This document shows positions 4,201-7,746 of a stretch of DNA of 7,746 nt, one piece after another. The notes under the pieces are model-generated. The model saw only the letters and a program-made list of their open reading frames with translations. It ran no database searches and had not been told where the DNA came from. Each line of letters starts with the position of its first letter. The stretch's first letter is position 1. A program made the position numbers and the translations under genes. Origin of the DNA: Clostridiales bacterium UBA6330 (lineage in GTDB: Bacteria > Bacillota > Clostridia > Oscillospirales > CAG-272). The stretch covers positions 1-7,746 of the forward strand of contig DJSQ01000184.1 in assembly GCA_002438075.1 (NCBI GenBank), written 5' to 3'.

Positions 4201-4407
4201 GCTATCACCTCCTCCGAATGAAATCCGGAGGAAGAAAAAGAAAATTTTACGTCCTCCGTTCAGGGAGGAAGCAACCGCCACCGGCAGGCAGTGCCTGCAC
4301 CCAACAGAAGCTGTCGTGTGCAAACGCTTTCTGCCTTGCGTCTGTCGCAACAAAGCGATGTGCGCTCCGTTGCTTGGTGTTTCCAAGTCCGCGGGTTTCC
4401 CTGCGGC
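4201..4407 (-). promoter_or_regulatory. Long structured 5' leader of the toxin mRNA with a sequestered ribosome-binding site
   Basis: The predicted transcript starts near 4407, about 207 nt before the toxin ATG. It begins with a hairpin CCGC-A-GGG/CCC-GCGG (4389-4406), then CTTGG/CCAAG (4373-4387), GCAAC.../...GTTGC (4347-4373), ACGC/GCGT (4324-4341) and GCAGGC/GCCTGC (4284-4298). Near the start codon two purine/pyrimidine hairpins follow, TCCTCC/GGAGGA (4252-4269) and TCCTCCG/CGGAGGA (4210-4232). The last pairs an anti-Shine-Dalgarno TCCTCC with part of the ribosome-binding region. Sequestered ribosome-binding sites and stable 5' ends are typical of type I toxin messages. A ligand-binding role cannot be excluded, but no known riboswitch was recognised. 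Confidence 0.6.
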
Positions 4408-4413
4408 TCTTTT

Positions 4414-4442
4414 ATGATACACCCTCGGCGGCGGTTTGTCAA
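4414..4442 (-). promoter_or_regulatory. Promoter of the small toxin gene
   Basis: On the minus strand TTGACA (complement of 4437-4442) is followed by a 17-bp spacer and TATCAT (complement of 4414-4419), one mismatch from consensus. It lies just after the terminator of the DUF11 gene, so the toxin gene is its own unit. Confidence 0.78.
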
Positions 4443-4456
4443 GCCCGTTTTGCAAG

Positions 4457-4496
4457 AAGCCCCCGAGGAGAGAACCTGCTCTCTCCTCGGGGGCTT
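4457..4496 (-). terminator. Hairpin terminator after the DUF11 gene
   Basis: A perfect 16-bp stem, core GCCCCCGAGGAGAG, pairs 4457-4472 with 4481-4496 around an 8-nt loop. It lies 34 bp after the stop codon. The minus-strand tail is CTTCTTGC, a short and imperfect T tract, but the stem is very stable. The plus-strand tail is similarly short (CTTTCC). Confidence 0.75.
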
Positions 4497-4530
4497 TCCG
4501 TTCACACGGTGCTGTCCGAAGCTGCGGATA

Positions 4531-5382
4531 TCAAATGGTTCCCGACACCGTAAGCGTAGCAGTCCCGGGGGTGGTTACCCAAACGCCGTCGGTTCCCTGC
4601 GCATAGGTTGCTGCGGGGACTGTGATTCGTCCCGGGACCGTTGCGAATACACCTGTCGTTTCGTCGTAGGTGTAGTCGGTCCCCTCGGTTAGCGCCGTGC
4701 CGTTCAGCGTGACCGTAATGCCCGACAGAATCGGCAGGAAGGTATCGGTCACCGTCAGATTGCCTGTTTCGTCCGCCGCCGTGCTGCCCGCGTTCTCAAT
4801 GAGGAACGTATAGGTCAGCGTGCCGTTTTCCACCACGGGAACGGGGCTGATTGATTTTGTGATCGACAGTCGGGTGCCCGTCTCCGCCGGAAGCGTTGCC
4901 GTTGCGGTCAGCGCGGTGATACCGGTGCCCGTGACCGTCACGGTGTTGGTCAGGGTTCCTGTTTCCGTGGGGTCGGCGTAGCCGTTGACCGGCGCGTCGT
5001 ACAGGATGGTGACGTTACCGCCTGCGGGGACGGTGATGCCCGTGAGCACGAGCGAGTCGCCTGCCGCTACGGTCGGTGCGGTCTGCCGCACGCCGTTGAT
5101 AAAATACCGCACGGTGCCGTCCACGTAGGACAGCGGGAGATAGGTGGTTCCCGTTTCGGGGCTGTAAGCGCCCAGATTATCGGTCAGGGTCAGACCCGTG
5201 ACTGCCGTCGTGCCCGAGTTGATGAGGTTGACCGCATAGGTCACGGTCTCGCCCACGCGGTACGAGCCGTTTACTGCCGTTTTGGTGACGGACAGGACCT
5301 CCTGAAGCTGCCCGACGACCACGTTTGACGTGACCGTTTCGTTGTTATAGGACAGCTGTGCCTGGTTCGTAAATTGTGCCAT
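4531..5382 (-). CDS. DUF11 (conserved repeat domain) protein
   Basis: The 283-residue product has two DUF11-type beta-sandwich repeats, roughly 30-155 and 172-283. Each opens with a (S/I)(V/T)(T/K)K-like strand (VLSVTKTAVNGSYRVGETVTY; LSITKSISPVPVVENGTLTYTF) and carries a VTDxF/LTDNL strand. It is very rich in threonine, glycine and valine. The start at 5382 (MAQFTNQAQLSY) is preferred over one 24 bp upstream because AAGGAAG lies just before it and family members begin with a TNQAxLSY motif. There is no signal peptide, no membrane helix and no LPxTG-type anchor, which is odd for a fold usually found on the cell surface. DUF11 modules occur in adhesin-like and envelope proteins of many bacteria; the exact function of this short stand-alone clostridial form is unknown. 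It lies downstream of the AraC-type gene on the same strand, 92 bp away. Confidence 0.85.
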   Translation of the reverse strand: MAQFTNQAQLSYNNETVTSNVVVGQLQEVLSVTKTAVNGSYRVGETVTYAVNLINSGTTAVTGLTLTDNLGAYSPETGTTYLPLSYVDGTVRYFINGVRQTAPTVAAGDSLVLTGITVPAGGNVTILYDAPVNGYADPTETGTLTNTVTVTGTGITALTATATLPAETGTRLSITKSISPVPVVENGTLTYTFLIENAGSTAADETGNLTVTDTFLPILSGITVTLNGTALTEGTDYTYDETTGVFATVPGRITVPAATYAQGTDGVWVTTPGTATLTVSGTI

Positions 5383-5422
5383 ACGCTCTTCCTTTCCGGA
5401 GAGCACGGCATCGTTCTTTTCT

Positions 5423-5453
5423 CCGCGCTCCCCTCACTCCATTATATGCGCGG
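5423..5453 (-). promoter_or_regulatory. Possible promoter of the DUF11 gene
   Basis: TATAAT on the minus strand (complement of 5441-5446) lies about 59 bp before the start codon, but no good -35 box is seen at the right spacing. CCGCGC/GCGCGG (5423-5428 with 5448-5453) form an inverted repeat around the -10. Weak -35 plus a dyad would fit an activator-dependent promoter, possibly the adjacent AraC-type protein, but that is speculative. Confidence 0.35.
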
Positions 5454-5474
5454 TGTCGGATTTTGGGGAACGGG

Positions 5475-6323
5475 TTATCTTTTCTCCTCGTGCGTCGGAA
5501 CGGCAACGGCGGGGAGGGCACTTTTGCGGTAGTCGGAGGGGGTCCGTCCCGTGTGCTTGATGAAGGCGCGGTTGAAGGTCCGAAGCGTCCCGAACCCAAC
5601 ATGAAAGCAAATGTCGGTTACCGAATCGTCCGAATTCAGAAGCATTCGGCACGCCTCGGATATCCGCAGCGAATTGACATAGTCGTTAAACCGCATCCCC
5701 AGCTTCTGGCTGAAGAGATGCGAGATGTAATAGCGGTTCAGCCCCAGCTTGTCCGCCAGAACCGAGAGGGACAAATCCCCCGTGTAGTGCCGCGTGCAGT
5801 AGAAGATGATGGACCGCAGGGCTCCCGAATCGTCCTGCGGGACCCCGACCAGCTTCATTCCCGACAGAATCTCCGCAAACAGCGCCAGCAGGTAGCCGTG
5901 CAGCTTCTCCGTTCGGTACGGGACCGTTTCCTCGGGCTGACGGCAGATTGCAACGATTGCGTCAAACAATGCGTTGATGCGCGGGTCGAACGCCCCGCCT
6001 GCAACCACCGCGGATTCGGGGACCGAGAGCTCCAGCTCGTCCGAAAGCTCGGGTATCAGGTCGGGCTTGAGGATCATGATGGAGTAGTCCTCCTTCACCG
6101 CCGTTTCGTAGCTGTGAATCTGGTTTGGAAAGGTCAGAAACAGGTCCCCCGCCTTTAAATCGTAGCGGCGGGAGTCCGCCGACGCAACCGTTTCGCCCGA
6201 GCGGTAGAGCACCAGCTCCAGCTCGCGGTGCAGGTGCGCGGAGCAATGGAGACGGTTGCGCGGTCCGCTGATTCCGTAGTAAATATCCTTATCCTTTTTT
6301 TCGTACCTGACATTCAGGGACAT
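5475..6323 (-). CDS. AraC-family transcriptional regulator with N-terminal cupin domain
   Basis: This is a 282-residue ligand-responsive regulator. The N-terminal part is the AraC-type cupin/jelly-roll sensor (HLHRELELVLYRSGE at about 30-44, then DLKAGDLFLTFPNQIHSY at 55-72). The C-terminal AraC/XylS DNA-binding domain has two helix-turn-helix units: LSVLADKLGLNRYYISHLF (about 186-204) and VTDICFHVGFGTLRTFNRAF (235-254), ending with the signature GRTPSDYR. The start at 6323 is chosen over a codon 21 bp upstream because GGAGGTGA lies just before it. Related proteins often sense sugars or other small molecules and regulate an adjacent operon, but no transporter or enzyme gene is beside it here. 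Neighbours are alr 80 bp upstream and the DUF11 gene 92 bp downstream, all on one strand. The target is unknown. Confidence 0.95.
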   Translation of the reverse strand: MSLNVRYEKKDKDIYYGISGPRNRLHCSAHLHRELELVLYRSGETVASADSRRYDLKAGDLFLTFPNQIHSYETAVKEDYSIMILKPDLIPELSDELELSVPESAVVAGGAFDPRINALFDAIVAICRQPEETVPYRTEKLHGYLLALFAEILSGMKLVGVPQDDSGALRSIIFYCTRHYTGDLSLSVLADKLGLNRYYISHLFSQKLGMRFNDYVNSLRISEACRMLLNSDDSVTDICFHVGFGTLRTFNRAFIKHTGRTPSDYRKSALPAVAVPTHEEKR

Positions 6324-6369
6324 ACCGTCACCTCCCGTCCGCAAAAATTCCGCATAGCGCGGTGCCTGT

Positions 6370-6404
6370 CAGTTGTCAACTGTCAACTGTCAGCTGTCAA
6401 CTGT
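6370..6404. repeat. Tandem 7-bp repeat (5 units) just after alr
   Basis: Five head-to-tail units CAGTTGT, CAACTGT, CAACTGT, CAGCTGT, CAACTGT occupy 6370-6404 exactly, ending on the alr stop codon. A partial unit CCTGT precedes them. The first two units form a perfect dyad (CAGTTG-T-CAACTG). On the minus strand three of the units contain TTGACA. It is a short microsatellite-like array between alr and the araC-type gene. Confidence 0.9.
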
Positions 6405-7570
6405 TACCGATACACGCGGATTACCCGCGATGATACCAGACACAGGCATTCGTAATCGATGGTTCCCGCGCGGTCCGCATATGCGTACAGCTCCTTCGGG
6501 TCGTTCCCGAACAGCGTGACCACATCGCCGACCGCCGCGCCCGTGTCGGTAACGTCAATCATGGTCTGGTCCATGCAGATGCGCCCGACAATCGGTGCGG
6601 GCTTGGGACCCTCTGCGGTTTCCACCGTGACAAAGCTCCCGCTGTAGGCGCGCAGAAAACCGTCCGCGTAGCCGATGGGCATGGTTGCAATCAGCCGCTC
6701 GGTGTCACTTGAGAAGGTCCCGCCGTAGCTGACCGCCTCGCCCGGCAACAGCTTGTGCAGGTGGGAGATGACGGTCCGCAGCTTCATAACGGGCTTCAGC
6801 GGCAGCTCGATGCAGTCGGACGGGCGCGCGCCGTAGAGCAGGATTCCGAGCCTGACGCCGCTCATTCGGTCCGCCGCGCGCCGCACGGTTGCCGCGCTGT
6901 TGCAGGTATGGTGGAAGGGGATGACCACGCCCTGCCGCTCCAGCGCCGCACGGACTGCACGGTAGCGCTCGGACTGGCGGTCGGTAAGTGCGTCCCCCTC
7001 GCCGCCCGTCTGTTCGTCCGCGCGTGCGAAGTGGGTGAACATTCCCTCCACCGACAGGTGTGCGAAGCCCGCGACCCGTGCGATTGCGGCAACGGTTGCG
7101 GTGATTTCCATGTCGCTGTGGGCGGGGAAGCCGATGCGGTTCATGCCGGTATCGAGTGCGATATGGGTACGGACGGTTACGCCCGCTGCCGCGGCTTCGC
7201 GCTCCAGTCTTGCGGCGTAGTCCTCGGACAGGAGCGTTTGGGTGATGGCGTAGCGTCCGAGCTGTAGGGCGAGCTCGGGCGGGGTATAGCCGAGGATGAG
7301 GATATCCGCCTCGCGGTGATTCTCGTCGCAGACAGCGCGGACAGCGACGGCTTCATCGATGCAGGAGACGGCGAAAAAGTCGCACCCTTCGTCCAGCAGG
7401 GTGGCAACGCAGGCGGGTGCGCCGTGACCGTAGGCTTCCGCTTTCACGACCGCGATCATACGGACCGCGGGGTTTTCCGCGGTTGCCATTTCCCGCAGCA
7501 ATCTGTAATTTCTGCGCAGTGCATCGAGGTCGATTTCCGCCCACGTTTTCCGCTGCTCCAGCTCGGGCAA
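6404..7570 (-). CDS. alr: Alanine racemase (PLP-dependent)
   Basis: Alanine racemase interconverts L- and D-alanine, supplying D-alanine for peptidoglycan; it is a cytosolic PLP-dependent dimer of fold type III. Numbered from TTG 7570 (388 residues), the PLP lysine is K43 in VVKAEAYGHG, where the common form is KANAYGHG. The second catalytic residue is Y282 in SYGGTF. DTGMNRIGF (140-148), GMFTHFARAD, IGYADGF (299-305) and VGRICMDQTMIDVT (328-341) are family hallmarks. The start is uncertain: TTG 7570 has no ribosome-binding site, while the frame stays open upstream and AGGAGG (7608-7613) faces an ACG at 7598-7600, giving a possible N-terminus (T/M)EKLYKLYSSLPELEQRKTW. The lysine that is carbamylated in well-studied racemases, two residues before DTGM, is Ala here. 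The gene has its own promoter. Confidence 0.96.
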   Translation of the reverse strand: MPELEQRKTWAEIDLDALRRNYRLLREMATAENPAVRMIAVVKAEAYGHGAPACVATLLDEGCDFFAVSCIDEAVAVRAVCDENHREADILILGYTPPELALQLGRYAITQTLLSEDYAARLEREAAAAGVTVRTHIALDTGMNRIGFPAHSDMEITATVAAIARVAGFAHLSVEGMFTHFARADEQTGGEGDALTDRQSERYRAVRAALERQGVVIPFHHTCNSAATVRRAADRMSGVRLGILLYGARPSDCIELPLKPVMKLRTVISHLHKLLPGEAVSYGGTFSSDTERLIATMPIGYADGFLRAYSGSFVTVETAEGPKPAPIVGRICMDQTMIDVTDTGAAVGDVVTLFGNDPKELYAYADRAGTIDYECLCLVSSRVIRVYR

Positions 7571-7607
7571 TGACGAATAGAGTTTATACAGCTTTTCCGT
7601 CGCTCTC

Positions 7608-7613
7608 CCTCCT
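7608..7613 (-). promoter_or_regulatory. Ribosome-binding site of alr facing an ACG codon
   Basis: AGGAGG on the minus strand lies 7 nt before ACG (complement of 7598-7600), ideal spacing for a start codon, and 37 nt before the first TTG. The intervening codons are open and in frame with alr. This is why the start at 7570 is doubtful. Confidence 0.6.
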
Positions 7614-7633
7614 CTCCTCTTTCTCTCCCTACT

Positions 7634-7662
7634 ATTATATCACACCTCCGCTCTCTTTGCAA
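7634..7662 (-). promoter_or_regulatory. Promoter of alr
   Basis: On the minus strand TATAAT (complement of 7634-7639) with an extended -10 TGA is preceded by TTGCAA (complement of 7657-7662) at 17 bp. The -35 is a partial match. It gives a leader of about 30 nt to the ACG candidate or 60 nt to the TTG start. Confidence 0.7.
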
Positions 7663-7681
7663 CTGTTTTTTGAGAGAAAAA

Positions 7682-7746
7682 GAAAGACCTTGGAGGGAGA
7701 GGGGACCCCCTTTCGGAGGGGGTCCCCTCTCCCTCCAAGCCTCCCT
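7682..7746 (-). repeat. Dispersed hairpin repeat, right copy, probably also a terminator
   Basis: A 23-bp perfect stem (7689-7711 with 7717-7739, core GGAGGGAGAGGGGACCCCC) has the loop TTCGG. Read on the minus strand it matches the left-end repeat (147-209) in flanks, arms and the CCGAA loop. Beyond the stem the minus strand continues GGTCTTTCTTTTTC, so it can act as an intrinsic terminator for a minus-strand gene lying beyond the right edge. The copy may continue past the window. Confidence 0.78.

Noticed and set aside
4201..4455. N-terminal extension of the small toxin frame (118 codons in total)
   Set aside because: The extension crosses the predicted promoter and a hairpin-rich leader and has no ribosome-binding site; the ATG at 4200 has an excellent one.
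4137..4553. Plus-strand ORFs across the toxin leader and DUF11 3' end
   Set aside because: No ribosome-binding site or family pattern; low-complexity Arg/Ser/Pro-rich products over hairpin DNA.
5376..6158. 260-codon plus-strand ORF opposite the AraC-type gene
   Set aside because: Shadow frame: no recognisable domain, and the opposite strand carries two clear HTH motifs and a good ribosome-binding site.
6370..6404. Short tandem array as a possible CRISPR
   Set aside because: Units are 7 bp with no spacers and there are no cas genes.
6755..7267. 170-codon plus-strand ORF opposite alr
   Set aside because: Shadow of the alanine racemase gene, which has catalytic residues in place.

Overview
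The window looks like chromosomal DNA of a Gram-positive anaerobe, most likely a class Clostridia gut bacterium of the Oscillospiraceae/Ruminococcaceae type. This is inferred from the gene content: TypA, alanine racemase, a cytosolic-looking DUF11 protein of the clostridial type, HicAB, a TxpA/BsrG-like holin-type toxin and a tRNA-Gly with encoded CCA. Strong Shine-Dalgarno sequences and near-consensus TTGACA/TATAAT promoters fit. No species can be named from sequence alone.

Layout. Positions 1-211 hold no gene but two large tandem hairpins, one of which ends the typA transcript. typA (212-2056, minus, GTG start) is a complete housekeeping gene. From about 2100 to 4450 the DNA is more AT-rich and accessory in character. 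It holds a divergent pair, a small XRE/Cro regulator (2191-2397, minus) and a zinc-ribbon two-helix membrane protein (2523-2873, plus), separated by paired operator-like palindromes lying on a perfect extended -10 promoter. Next is a tRNA-Gly(CCC) with its own promoter and terminator (2959-3032). A hicAB type II toxin-antitoxin operon follows (3230-3828, minus) with a perfect promoter and palindromic operator. Last comes a probable type I toxin-antitoxin module: a 33-residue holin-like toxin ORF (4099-4200, minus) with a long structured leader, opposed by a short antisense RNA (about 4025-4112, plus) that covers the 3' end of the toxin message.

From 4457 to 7746 everything is on the minus strand: a DUF11 repeat protein (4531-5382), an AraC-family regulator with a cupin sensor domain (5475-6323) and alanine racemase (6404-7570). 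The reading order is alr, araC-like, DUF11, so read-through from alr is possible. alr has its own promoter and an awkward start: the only good ribosome-binding site faces an ACG codon ten codons upstream of the first TTG. A second copy of the left-end hairpin repeat closes the window at 7689-7739 in the opposite orientation, with a compensatory pair change in the stem.

The most noteworthy content is the unlabelled small type I toxin/antisense RNA locus next to hicAB, the paired operators between the XRE regulator and the membrane protein, and the family of long intergenic hairpins. No mobile-element gene, integrase, CRISPR array or rRNA was seen.
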